Below are positions 44,657-53,738 of a stretch of 64,000 nucleotides of DNA, piece by piece (within the stretch, counting starts at the first letter, position 1; each line of letters begins with the position of its first letter). The notes under the pieces were generated by a model. It was not told the origin of the DNA. It did no database searches and saw nothing but the letters and a program-made list of their open reading frames with translations. Source of the stretch: DATKYQ01 sp035528415. Lineage in GTDB: Bacteria > Myxococcota > B64-G9. The stretch lies in assembly GCA_035528415.1 (NCBI GenBank), contig DATKYQ010000040.1, positions 43,852 to 107,851 on the forward strand. The letters run 5' to 3'. Made by a program: the position numbers and the translations under genes.

Positions 44657-47463
44657 ACGAATCCGCTTTCTTCAACTATCTGGTCTGGGCTTGGTTGGCG
44701 ACGGCTTTATTCACCTTCGTGCTGCTGTTTTTCATAAAGGCCCCCTACGGGCGCTACACTCGGCGTGGCTGGGGCCCGATTATCGACAGGCGTCTGGGCT
44801 GGATCATCATGGAGACGCCATCCCTTTTATTTTTTGGCCTGTTCTTCATTCTGGGCAACAGGCACACGGACAGCATGGCGATCGTCTTTCTCTCGCTGTG
44901 GGTAGTACACTACTTCCACCGCTCGTTCATCTATCCCTTCCAGACACGCGGCAAATTGAAAACTCAGACGCTCGTGCCGGTGGCGCTGGCAGTGGTTTTC
45001 AACCTGGGCAACACTTACATCAACGGCCGCTGGCTTTTCAGCCTCGGCCCCGGTTACGGGCCGGACTGGTTCGGCGATCCGCGCTTCATGATCGGCATCG
45101 CCATGTTCGCCGCGGGTTTCGCAATCTGCAAGCACTCTGATCACATTCTCAGAAACCTGCGTAAGCCCGGCGAGAGCGGTTACAAGATCCCGACCGGCGG
45201 CATGTACCGGCTGGTCTCGTGCCCCAACTACCTGGGCGAGATAATCGAGTGGAGCGGCTGGGCCGTGGCCACCTGGTCCTTGGCCGGGTTGAGCTTCGCC
45301 GCCTGGACATTCGCCAACCTGGTCCCGCGCGCCTGGTCGCATCAGCGCTGGTACCGTCAAAAGTTCCCCGACTACCCGCCGAAGCGGCGGGCGGTCTTTC
45401 CGTTTATCTTGTCGCTGTCTGTGCTGCTGGTGGCGGCCTTTCCGCGAATATCAGCAGCCGACGAGCCGTCCGATCAGCCAAGGGATGAGCTTGAGGACGA
45501 ATTTGAACTGCTCCAGGAAGACGAGATTGTATACACCGCCTCCAAGCACGCCCAGGACATTTCCGAGTCCCCATCGGCCATCACGCTGATCACCCGCGAG
45601 CAGATCGAGAATACCCACTGCAGCGACATCGTCTGCCTGCTCAGGCAGGTGCCCGAGGTGGAAGTCCGGCGCGTGCTGCCGATGTTCCACTCGGTCGGCG
45701 CCCGGGCGCTGGCCGGCGAGCTTGGCGACAAGGTGCTGGTGCTTATTGACGGGCGCGAGATCAACAACGAGCTGTTCGGCGTCGTCTACTGGGCGGGCAT
45801 GCCGGTGCACCTGGAGGAAATCGAGCGCATCGAGGTCATCCGCGGGCCGGGCTCGGCGCTCTACGGGGCCAACGCCCATTCGATGGTTGTGTCGATCACC
45901 ACCCTCAAGCCCGACGCCGACCGGGCCGAGGCTTTCTTAGGCGCCGGCGAGCAGGGGCGCGAGAGCGAACATGTCAGGCTCGACCGCATTTTCGGCGATT
46001 GGCGTCTGAGCCTGGCAGGCTCACGGGAGATCGCGGACAACTGGCGCATCCGAGATAAACGCGAACGCGAGGTGCACAGTGTGCGCCTCAGGCTGGAACA
46101 TGCCGGCGAATCGTCCGGCACCTCTTTGGACATTGGCCTGGTGGACGGCGAGGGCGAATTTTCCGCCGGCATTACCACATGTAAGTGGGACAACGTTTAC
46201 CTGGCTCACGCGGTGCTCGACCACTCGCGCGACTGGCTCAAGGCGCGGGCCACTTTCAACCTGATGTACGGCAAAATGGTTCCCCTGGTAAAACTGGACT
46301 ACCATGGAATCGAGCTGGGCCGGGCGCCCGATTCCGTGACCTACAACAATCCCAGCCTCGGTGTCGAGTTGCAGACCAACTGGGCTCCTTTCGAGGGCAA
46401 CCTGCTCGTCGCCGGCACGAACTACCGCTGGATCGCCATGTACTCGGACATGAATGATCCCGACCAGGAACAGCAGCACCGGGTCGGCCTCTTCGTCCAG
46501 GATGAACAGCGTTTGTTCGATCAACTAACGCTGAACCTCGGCCTGCGCCTGGACTACAACAGCATCACGCCCTTTACCTTCAGCCCGCGCCTGGCCGTGG
46601 TCTGGCGTATGGTGTCCGGGCAGCTTGCCCGCCTGGCCTTCGGCAGGGCCTTCCGCAAGCCCTCCTTCATGAACACCTCGTTCCATTTTCTGGGCTTCGA
46701 GGGTACGGCGGCATTCCCAGAGCTGGGCGATTTCTTCAAGAACAACTTCGGCAATCCCGATCTCGGAAACGAGAGCATCACCGTCTTCGAGGCCGGATAC
46801 CGGGGACGCTTTCTCGACGGCGATCTGACGGCCGAGGCGGATGCCTTTTTCAACATGTATCGCGACACAATAGTCTTCAACACCGAGATCGAGCTCACTT
46901 CCCTGGGCGTGCCCGATCTTACCCGCAGCAAGATGCGTTTCGAGAACAACGGCCGCGAGGTGAACTCGGCAGGGGGATCGGTATCGCTGGTATACAAGAT
47001 AAAAGAAAAGCTCAGGCTCTATCTCAACTACACATATCGCTACTCATGGTACATCGCCTCATCGTCGGAGATCGGCGTCACCGGCGTCGGCGCCAAGGGA
47101 GATCGCGTCCCCTGGGAGCCCGCGCACCTGGCCAACTCCGGTTTCTACTACCTGTTCGACTGCGGGCTGCGGTTGGGGGCCCAGGCTCATTTCCACTCGG
47201 CCCGGGACAACACCCAGAACGAGAACGGCGACCTGTTCGGCGATGCGATCATGCTGCACAACCCGGCCCACATCATCTACAACGCCTTCGCCTCCTGGCG
47301 CCTCGAACTGAGTTGGGGCTGGATCGAGGCCGGGGTGAGAGCCTTCGACATCTTCAACGAGGGCTTCCGCGACTCGGTGGCCGTCCAGCGTACGGACGGC
47401 AGCGAGGTCGGCGGCGAATTGATCGGCCGGCGCATCTTCCTCTTCGTCCGCGGCAGCCTGTAA
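44653..47463 (+). CDS. Fusion: steroid 5-alpha-reductase-like membrane domain plus TonB-dependent receptor
   Basis: 936 residues in one open frame. Residues 1-250 are a 3-oxo-5-alpha-steroid 4-dehydrogenase domain: METPSLLF (Glu54), HYFHRSFIYPF (Tyr87), and GYKIPTGGMYRLVSCPNYLG to WYRQKFPDYPPKRR. That is where the normal family ends. It runs straight into VFPFILSLSVLLVAAF (248-263) and a SAA cleavage-like site at 267-269, then a TonB-box/plug (DEIVYTASK about 290, IEVIRGPGSALYGANAHS) and beta-barrel to 936. A signal peptide therefore overlaps the domain end, and the receptor may be cut off and exported. The ATG overlaps the GalT-like stop. Confidence 0.85.
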   Translation: MNESAFFNYLVWAWLATALFTFVLLFFIKAPYGRYTRRGWGPIIDRRLGWIIMETPSLLFFGLFFILGNRHTDSMAIVFLSLWVVHYFHRSFIYPFQTRGKLKTQTLVPVALAVVFNLGNTYINGRWLFSLGPGYGPDWFGDPRFMIGIAMFAAGFAICKHSDHILRNLRKPGESGYKIPTGGMYRLVSCPNYLGEIIEWSGWAVATWSLAGLSFAAWTFANLVPRAWSHQRWYRQKFPDYPPKRRAVFPFILSLSVLLVAAFPRISAADEPSDQPRDELEDEFELLQEDEIVYTASKHAQDISESPSAITLITREQIENTHCSDIVCLLRQVPEVEVRRVLPMFHSVGARALAGELGDKVLVLIDGREINNELFGVVYWAGMPVHLEEIERIEVIRGPGSALYGANAHSMVVSITTLKPDADRAEAFLGAGEQGRESEHVRLDRIFGDWRLSLAGSREIADNWRIRDKREREVHSVRLRLEHAGESSGTSLDIGLVDGEGEFSAGITTCKWDNVYLAHAVLDHSRDWLKARATFNLMYGKMVPLVKLDYHGIELGRAPDSVTYNNPSLGVELQTNWAPFEGNLLVAGTNYRWIAMYSDMNDPDQEQQHRVGLFVQDEQRLFDQLTLNLGLRLDYNSITPFTFSPRLAVVWRMVSGQLARLAFGRAFRKPSFMNTSFHFLGFEGTAAFPELGDFFKNNFGNPDLGNESITVFEAGYRGRFLDGDLTAEADAFFNMYRDTIVFNTEIELTSLGVPDLTRSKMRFENNGREVNSAGGSVSLVYKIKEKLRLYLNYTYRYSWYIASSSEIGVTGVGAKGDRVPWEPAHLANSGFYYLFDCGLRLGAQAHFHSARDNTQNENGDLFGDAIMLHNPAHIIYNAFASWRLELSWGWIEAGVRAFDIFNEGFRDSVAVQRTDGSEVGGELIGRRIFLFVRGSL
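45375..45391 (+). other. GC-rich perfect hairpin at the fusion junction
   Basis: CCCGCCG-AAG-CGGCGGG, a 7-bp stem with a 3-nt loop, lies exactly where the reductase domain ends (codons for PPKRR) and the signal-peptide-like segment begins. It could slow ribosomes at the joint, but in GC-rich coding DNA it may also be chance. Confidence 0.4.
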
Positions 47464-47466
47464 GGG

Positions 47467-49017
47467 TCAATCACCAAAAGCATACAGATACCCGTCCCGG
47501 GCGCCGACCACGATGCGGCCGTCCCAGATCGCGGGCGTGCTCTCTATGCAGGCCCCGGAGGGGATCGTAACGGTCCATTTCAAAATCGGCCGGCGGGGAT
47601 CTTCGACGTCGTAGTCGCGGATCTGGCCTGTACAGGTTGCGACTATCAACTGATCGTCCACCAGCGCCGGCGACGACCAGGCGTGCGGGCCGAGATCGTC
47701 GGTGAAGAGTATCTCGCCCGTCCGGCGATCCACGATCGCCAGCATGCCCGAGTTGGTCGTCACATAGAGCGCCTGGTCGTCCAGGGCGGGTGTAGACCAG
47801 ATGCCTCCCTTCCAGTCGTCTAAAGCCGGGGGAAATTCGAGGCTCCAGAGAACAGGGTCTCCCGTCGTGTATGGATCCAGTTTTACCAACTGGCCCACCT
47901 CGTCCGAGCGCGGCAGGTAGCGCTCGAGTTCGGCCGCCACGTAGAGCATTCCTTCCTCGTCGATGACGACCGAGGCGTCGATATCGTCGCCCATCCAGAA
48001 ATCGAACACCAGCGGGGCTCGCCCAGAGTCGATCTGACTGGTATCGACACCCACCACCCGGCCGGCCGAGTTGGCGAAGTACAGCCGCTTGCCGAAGGCC
48101 GCCACCGAGCTTTCGATGCTGGCGTTGCGATCGCCGACCTTTTCGAGAAGCTCCTCGGTCCAGCCCCTGATGGCCGCAAGCAGTTCCGGGCGCACGTGCA
48201 CGCGCCCGCCGGGACCGTAATCGAGGTGCAGCCTGAAAGCGAACAGGTAGCCGTTCTCGCCTCCCTCGTACAACATGTCGTCGAGCACCAGCGGGTTGCC
48301 GTCCCAGTCGTTGTTCCAGATCCCGGGGACGAAGTCGGCATCCAACTTCCATAACTCCTGGGGCCCCCCCCCGCGATCCAGCGCGACGATACGCAGCTTG
48401 TTATCGCGCGAACCGAAGTAAATCAGCGGATCGCCGTCCGGGTCGATGGTCACCGAGCCCTTGATAATATCTCCGGTGACGAAGTCGGGCCGCGTGCGCC
48501 GACCCGTGTCGAGATTGATAAAATGGACAGCCCGATCGAAGGCCCCGACGATCACTTCGCTGATACCGTCGGGCCGCACCCAGACCGCCGGCTGGCCGGT
48601 CCAGCCCGTCCCGCACCAGATCTTGGATTCGCTCCCGACCCATGACTCCGAACACATCGGGTACCCCGGAAATCGCCATAGCAACCTGGGATTCTCGGGC
48701 AACGGCCCCCGCCCGTAATAAGTGTGGGCAGGGTTGCCCCGGAAACGCAATAGACCCGCCACCGGCTTGGGCGATATGGGCACAAGCGGCAGAGAGACCA
48801 GTCGGTGCTCGGACTCCATAACCACGCCGCCTGCGGTCCGCGCATGAAGAAACCACAGCGCCCCGTAAACCACCAGCGCCACAACCAGGCTTGCGGCCAC
48901 GAAGCCGAACACACCGCCCGCACTTGATTCCAGGCGGCTCGTCTCAGGCGCCCGCATCAAGCGCAGGTATCCGTCCGCAACCCGGGCCAGTTCGGCGTCC
49001 TTCATACCGTCAAGCAT
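47467..49017 (-). CDS. Membrane-anchored PQQ-type beta-propeller protein
   Basis: 516 residues (ATG 49017, or 49005 giving MKDAELARV). Cytosolic N-terminus about 33 residues, membrane span 35-58 (FGFVAASLVVALVVYGALWF), then an outside propeller with repeats like VIVGAFDRAVHFINLDTGRR, IYFGSRDNKLRIVALDRGGG and LYVTTNSGMLAIVDRRTGEI, of the BamB/PQQ kind. No quinone-binding residues can be assigned. It converges on the fusion gene with 3 bp between stops. Confidence 0.8.
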   Translation of the reverse strand: MLDGMKDAELARVADGYLRLMRAPETSRLESSAGGVFGFVAASLVVALVVYGALWFLHARTAGGVVMESEHRLVSLPLVPISPKPVAGLLRFRGNPAHTYYGRGPLPENPRLLWRFPGYPMCSESWVGSESKIWCGTGWTGQPAVWVRPDGISEVIVGAFDRAVHFINLDTGRRTRPDFVTGDIIKGSVTIDPDGDPLIYFGSRDNKLRIVALDRGGGPQELWKLDADFVPGIWNNDWDGNPLVLDDMLYEGGENGYLFAFRLHLDYGPGGRVHVRPELLAAIRGWTEELLEKVGDRNASIESSVAAFGKRLYFANSAGRVVGVDTSQIDSGRAPLVFDFWMGDDIDASVVIDEEGMLYVAAELERYLPRSDEVGQLVKLDPYTTGDPVLWSLEFPPALDDWKGGIWSTPALDDQALYVTTNSGMLAIVDRRTGEILFTDDLGPHAWSSPALVDDQLIVATCTGQIRDYDVEDPRRPILKWTVTIPSGACIESTPAIWDGRIVVGARDGYLYAFGD

Positions 49018-49108
49018 ACACCGGCTGTCCGCTCAGTCCAGTTCCCGCCAAAGAAAGACCTTTTGAATTTCCTTACACTGTGGTACAAAACGCAACATTA
49101 CTGGAAAC

Positions 49109-49130
49109 CTGCTGTCTTACAGTACAGCAG
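49109..49130. promoter_or_regulatory. Inverted repeat upstream of the radical SAM gene
   Basis: CTGCTGT, 8-nt loop, ACAGCAG, followed by TAAATTTTTA. The arms are perfect over 7 bp. It sits about 70 bp before the radical SAM start in an AT-rich stretch (49055-49198). It may be an operator or an attenuator; I cannot tell which. Confidence 0.4.
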
Positions 49131-49198
49131 TAAATTTTTACTTCTTAGGCTACTGCATCATGGTGAATGTCTGTTTACCCATCTGTTAGTGAGGTCAC

Positions 49199-50845
49199 AT
49201 GAACGATTCCAACGGAAAGAAACTTCTACTCTCCAGCGTCTGTCAGCCTTTTGGCGAAAAATACGGCGACGGTTTCGGGGTCTCATACGAGGGCAGCCAC
49301 CAACTCATGTGGGCCCAGGGGATCTTTCGCCCGCGCACGACCACGACCCAATGGGGCATCGATTTCATCGCCGCAAATCTCAAGATTCCAACAACCACGA
49401 TGCACTACCCGACAATGAAACGATTCATCGCGGAGATCGAAAAGGGGTACGACTACATCGGAATCGCCTTCGTGTCGCCCACCTTGCACAAGATGATTCC
49501 CATGGTACAGGCCATCCGCGATCACGCGCCGTCATCCAAGATCATTCTGGGCGGATACGGAACATCCCTGGGCGATGAGCTGACTCCATACGCGGACTAC
49601 ATCTGCCGCGGTGAAGGAGTGGCGTTCATGCGAAAGCTGCTCGGTGAACCTGTCGACGAGCCCATCGTTCAGCCGGTCGTCACCCAGAAACAGACGTTGT
49701 TTTCGATGCCCATGCTGGGCAGGGTCGGATATGTATTCGCCGGTCTCGGCTGTCCCAACGGATGTGATTTCTGTGCCACCTCGCACTACTTTAAGCGCAA
49801 ACACATTCGTTTCTTGCCCGATGGACTCTCCATCCTGCACGCCATTCAGCGCCTGCGCGGGATATATCCCGAAATGGTCGACTTCTGGATCAACGACGAG
49901 GATTTCCTGCTCAACAAAGCACGCGGCAAGGGATTCCTCGAGGCCATCCGGCAATCCGACTTGCCACCGTTGTCATTGAGCATTTTCAGCAGCGTGAAGG
50001 CCCTGTCCCAGTTCTCGGCCGGTGAATTGGTGGAAATGGGCATCGACTGGGTCTGGGTGGGTTACGAGGGCAAGCGGGCCGGCTACTCGAAGATGCAAGG
50101 CAGACCCTATCGCGAGCTCTTCGCCGACCTGCATCAGCACGGCATCACCGTGCTCTCCTCGATGATCATCGGCTTCGACTACCAGACGGCGGATATCATC
50201 CAGGAGGAGTTCGATGAACTTATGAGCTTGCGGCCGTCCATGTGCCAGTTCATAATCTACGGTGCGCCGCACGGCACGCCGTCATACGCGCGCTTGGAGG
50301 CCGAGGGCCGGCTGCTTCCCGAAGCGTACAGAGACCACAGCAAGCAAGACGGATTCAGCCTCGCCTTCAAGCACCCGCACATCGGTCCCGAAGAGATGTC
50401 CTCGATCCAGCGCTGCCTCTACCGGGATGAGTTCGAACGCCTGGGCCCATCCGTGTTCCGCGTGGTCGATGACATGCTGGCCGGCTATGTCAATTTAAGC
50501 GATCACCCAAGCGAGCGCGTCCGGGCAAAGGCCCGAAAGTACGGGGATAGCGCCCACCGTGCGATGATGCTGATTCCACCCAGCAAGAAATATGTAAGCT
50601 CGGCTAGCGCGAACCGGCTGGAAGGGCTGATGCAGAGGCTGGCCGAGAAGACAGGCCCGATGACCCAGAGGGAACGTCTTATGTCGAAGTTTGTTTCGGC
50701 AATGCAGCGCTATACTTCTTTCAAACTCAGTCACGACATCGGGCAGCAGCCCAAGTTCACGCGCAGGACCTTCCGGATGGGGATGAGTACAGAAGACCTG
50801 TTGCAGGCGTTCAATCCTGTTCCCGACGGAAATCGCGCAACTTGA
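49199..50845 (+). CDS. Radical SAM protein with N-terminal B12-binding-like domain
   Basis: 548 residues with GAGGTCAC before the ATG. The cluster motif is C185-PNG-C189-DF-C192 in GLGCPNGCDFC. The N-terminal 150 residues resemble the Rossmann-like B12-binding domain (DYIGIAFVSPTLHKMIPMV, KIILGGYGTSLGDE), without the DxHxxG motif for base-off cobalamin. The TIM-barrel part carries FWINDEDFLLNK and WVWVGYEGKRAGYSKMQG. The substrate is unknown. Its last 35 bp overlap the end of recJ on the other strand. Confidence 0.87.
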   Translation: MNDSNGKKLLLSSVCQPFGEKYGDGFGVSYEGSHQLMWAQGIFRPRTTTTQWGIDFIAANLKIPTTTMHYPTMKRFIAEIEKGYDYIGIAFVSPTLHKMIPMVQAIRDHAPSSKIILGGYGTSLGDELTPYADYICRGEGVAFMRKLLGEPVDEPIVQPVVTQKQTLFSMPMLGRVGYVFAGLGCPNGCDFCATSHYFKRKHIRFLPDGLSILHAIQRLRGIYPEMVDFWINDEDFLLNKARGKGFLEAIRQSDLPPLSLSIFSSVKALSQFSAGELVEMGIDWVWVGYEGKRAGYSKMQGRPYRELFADLHQHGITVLSSMIIGFDYQTADIIQEEFDELMSLRPSMCQFIIYGAPHGTPSYARLEAEGRLLPEAYRDHSKQDGFSLAFKHPHIGPEEMSSIQRCLYRDEFERLGPSVFRVVDDMLAGYVNLSDHPSERVRAKARKYGDSAHRAMMLIPPSKKYVSSASANRLEGLMQRLAEKTGPMTQRERLMSKFVSAMQRYTSFKLSHDIGQQPKFTRRTFRMGMSTEDLLQAFNPVPDGNRAT

Positions 50846-52532
50846 ACTGTATTGTCGACTGGCCTTCCCAGGTGTTCAATTCGGCGGAGTATACGATGTC
50901 TATAGTGTCTTTCACATCTACATGCCTCTCGCCCATGCTGAAGCCGATGGCGTCGTAGCTCGCCTGCCCATCGGTCAAAACCATCTTCAGATGGTAGGGA
51001 GAGTCCCGGCCCACCCGCCTGGCCGACCTGACGCGCAGCCCGTGTGCCTGAAAAACCGGCTCGGGGTTTCCAAGTCCGAAAGGAGCAAGCACCTGCAACT
51101 CGTCGATCAGCTCGCGCGTCATGACGTCCGGCTGCAGCCTGGCGTCGATCCGAATTGTCTTTACAACCTGGCGTCCCGCCTGCTGCTCACAGACGGCCTC
51201 GATCAATGCCCCGCGGAAAATCTCCAGTTGGTCTTTCCGAATGGTCAAGCCGGCCGCTGCCCTGTGCCCGCCGAAGCCAATCAGGGTCCCCGCGCATTTC
51301 TCTAAAGCCTGATAGAGGTGAATCTGCCCGGTCGAGCGTCCGGAGCCGCGCCCGCTCTCACCGTCCATGGCGATCATCACCACCGGACGTCCGAAACGTT
51401 CGAGCAATCGCGAAGCGACTATTCCCACAACGCCTACGTGCCAGTCTTGCGACCACAGAACCAGCGCGGCATCCCCTCTTTTACTGGCCTGCTCCGCCTG
51501 GGAGAGCGCACTTGCGAACATTCCGTGCTCGACCTCCTGGCGTTCGCTATTGGCTTGATCGAGTCCTCGGGCCAGGGTTAAGGCGCTGGAGTAAGAACTG
51601 GTCGTCAGCAACTCGACCGCCCGTGACGCCTGTCCCAACCTGCCGACGGCGTTGATGCGCGGCGCCAAGCGGAAAGCCACCTGGCCCACCGACACCTCGG
51701 ACGTCAGAATACCGGAAACCTCCTTGAGCGCCGCGACCCCCGGCCGGCGAGCGGCCGTCAACTCTTTCAGGCCGAAGCTTACGATGATGCGATTGTCGCC
51801 GAGGAGCGGCACGATGTCGGCGATCGTCCCCAACGCGACCAGGTCGAGGAACTCGCGCAGGTTCGGCTCCTCGATGCGTTCGAAGTAAGCGTGCTCTCGC
51901 AGGCCGGCCCTGAGTGCCATTACCAGAAAGAATGTCACGCCTACAGCGGCAAGGTCTTTGCCGGGAAAGTCGCAGTCCGGCTGGTGGGGATCGAGCACCG
52001 CCACAGCCTCCGGCAGTTCGGCCGGGACCTGATGGTGATCGATGACGATCACTTCCATCCCGGCCGCGTTGGCTGCCTGCACCTCGGTCAGGTCGGATAT
52101 CCCGCAGTCAACCGTGACCAGCAGCTTAGTGCCCCGGGCGGCGATCTCGGCAACCGCTTTTTCGTTCAGGCCGTATCCCTCGCCCAACCTCGATGGGATG
52201 TAGAAGTCCGCCTGCAACCCGATGTGGCGCAAGAACAACAGCAACACCGCGACCGAGGTGGCTCCGTCGACGTCGTAGTCTCCGTAAACACAGACACGCT
52301 CGCCGTCCCGCAGGGCCCGACAGAGTCTCTCGACAGCTTTGTCGATTCCCTTCATCAGGCGGGGATTACTGAGGTCGGCAAGCGTAGGGTTGAGAAATTT
52401 ACGTCCTTCCCCGGGGTCCAAAATCCCCCTGGCGGCCATGACGCCGGCAACCACCGGGTGAATATCCAAAGCGCGAGACAGGACCTCGGTGGCTTGCTGA
52501 TCGCCTCCGAGGATTTCCCACTCTCGCTGCAT
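50811..52532 (-). CDS. recJ: Single-stranded-DNA-specific exonuclease RecJ
   Basis: 573 residues, the usual size. DHH phosphoesterase motifs are visible: YGDYDVDG (D85, D87, D89), VTVDCGIS, VIDHHQ, and DHHA1 with FGGHRAAAGLTI. It degrades ssDNA 5' to 3' in recombination and mismatch repair. It is last in the yajC-secD-secF-recJ group, 8 bp after secF. Confidence 0.95.
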   Translation of the reverse strand: MQREWEILGGDQQATEVLSRALDIHPVVAGVMAARGILDPGEGRKFLNPTLADLSNPRLMKGIDKAVERLCRALRDGERVCVYGDYDVDGATSVAVLLLFLRHIGLQADFYIPSRLGEGYGLNEKAVAEIAARGTKLLVTVDCGISDLTEVQAANAAGMEVIVIDHHQVPAELPEAVAVLDPHQPDCDFPGKDLAAVGVTFFLVMALRAGLREHAYFERIEEPNLREFLDLVALGTIADIVPLLGDNRIIVSFGLKELTAARRPGVAALKEVSGILTSEVSVGQVAFRLAPRINAVGRLGQASRAVELLTTSSYSSALTLARGLDQANSERQEVEHGMFASALSQAEQASKRGDAALVLWSQDWHVGVVGIVASRLLERFGRPVVMIAMDGESGRGSGRSTGQIHLYQALEKCAGTLIGFGGHRAAAGLTIRKDQLEIFRGALIEAVCEQQAGRQVVKTIRIDARLQPDVMTRELIDELQVLAPFGLGNPEPVFQAHGLRVRSARRVGRDSPYHLKMVLTDGQASYDAIGFSMGERHVDVKDTIDIVYSAELNTWEGQSTIQFKLRDFRREQD

Positions 52533-52540
52533 GAACAGGC

Positions 52541-53716
52541 TTAGGCCCGCAGCTTCTTTGTCAGCGTGTCCAGGTAGATGGTCATCGAGCTGGCGACGTA
52601 GATTGACGAATAGGTGCCCACGACCACGCCGAAGGTCATGGCAATCGCAAAATCGAGGATCTCTCCAAAGCCCATGACCAGCAGGCCGACTAAAGCCAGC
52701 ACGGTGGTTACCGAAGTGAGCACGGTGCGGTTGAGAACTTCGTTCAGGCTGGAGTTGACCACCTTCTCCAGCGTTTGCGACCGGATGCGGGACATGTTCT
52801 CGCGTATTCGATCATAGATGACGATGGTGTCGTTGACCGAGTAGCCAATGACCGTCAAGATGGCGGCCACGAATGTCAGGTTGAACTCCAGCCCGAAGAG
52901 GGCGAAGAATCCGATCGTCAAGATAGAATCGTGCACCAAGGCGACGACCGCGCCGGGGGCGAACTGCAGGTTGAAACGGAAGGCCACGTAGGCCAGGATA
53001 CCGGCAACGGCGTAGATCATGGCCAGGATGCCGTCGCTGCGCAGCTTGCCGCCGACCTGGGAGCCTACGAACGAAACCTTTCTTATACTAGGTTTCGCAT
53101 CTGGGAAAGACTCATTCATGGCCTTATCGATCTGGGTGGCGACACCGGTCATCAACACCATGAAACGGAACTGGGACTCCTTGCCCTGCGGTACTACGGT
53201 CACATCGGCCAGGTCTTTCTTGCCGATCTCGTCGCCCAGCGCCGCCAGGGCCTGTTTTAGCTCCTTGATGGAGATTTTCTCGGTAAATTGCACTTCGAAC
53301 TGATCGCCGCTGTCCTTGTTGAAGCGATACTGCAAAAGCTTCTTGCCGAACGCGTTCTTCAGGCCGGCCTTGAGATTATCGGAATCGGTATCAGAAAGAA
53401 TGGCGATCCGTTCCACCCTGATCAGGTACTCGGCTTTGCCCTTCTCGTTTCCAATACCGGCGCGCTGGATGACGTTTTTCTGGTAGCCCAGCGAGGTGAC
53501 AACCCGGCGGACTTCTTTTGCGCCGATGTCCTTGTCGAATTCCATCTCGATCACGGTTCCGCCGGCGAAGTCGATGCCCCAGTTGATGGTTCCGTTCAGT
53601 TGCTTGATGATGACGACGATCACAGCGGCGGTAACCAGTGCCGACGACAGCAGGACGAAGAACTTCCTCTTCCCGATGAAGTCGATCTTTTTAGAATTTG
53701 GATTGAAGAATTCCAT
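52541..53716 (-). CDS. secF: Protein translocase subunit SecF
   Basis: 391 residues. The start GKRKFFVLLSSALVTAAVIV, the periplasmic loop and the GxxDFxGG-type part INWGIDFAGGTVIEMEF are typical, as is the C-terminal six-span region with GYSVNDTIVIYDRIREN. The C-terminus is longer than in E. coli by a periplasmic segment rich in Lys. It acts with SecD and YajC as the proton-driven accessory of SecYEG. 22 bp after secD. Confidence 0.95.
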   Translation of the reverse strand: MEFFNPNSKKIDFIGKRKFFVLLSSALVTAAVIVVIIKQLNGTINWGIDFAGGTVIEMEFDKDIGAKEVRRVVTSLGYQKNVIQRAGIGNEKGKAEYLIRVERIAILSDTDSDNLKAGLKNAFGKKLLQYRFNKDSGDQFEVQFTEKISIKELKQALAALGDEIGKKDLADVTVVPQGKESQFRFMVLMTGVATQIDKAMNESFPDAKPSIRKVSFVGSQVGGKLRSDGILAMIYAVAGILAYVAFRFNLQFAPGAVVALVHDSILTIGFFALFGLEFNLTFVAAILTVIGYSVNDTIVIYDRIRENMSRIRSQTLEKVVNSSLNEVLNRTVLTSVTTVLALVGLLVMGFGEILDFAIAMTFGVVVGTYSSIYVASSMTIYLDTLTKKLRA

Positions 53717-53738
53717 TTGTCTGCTCCAGATTGACCCG

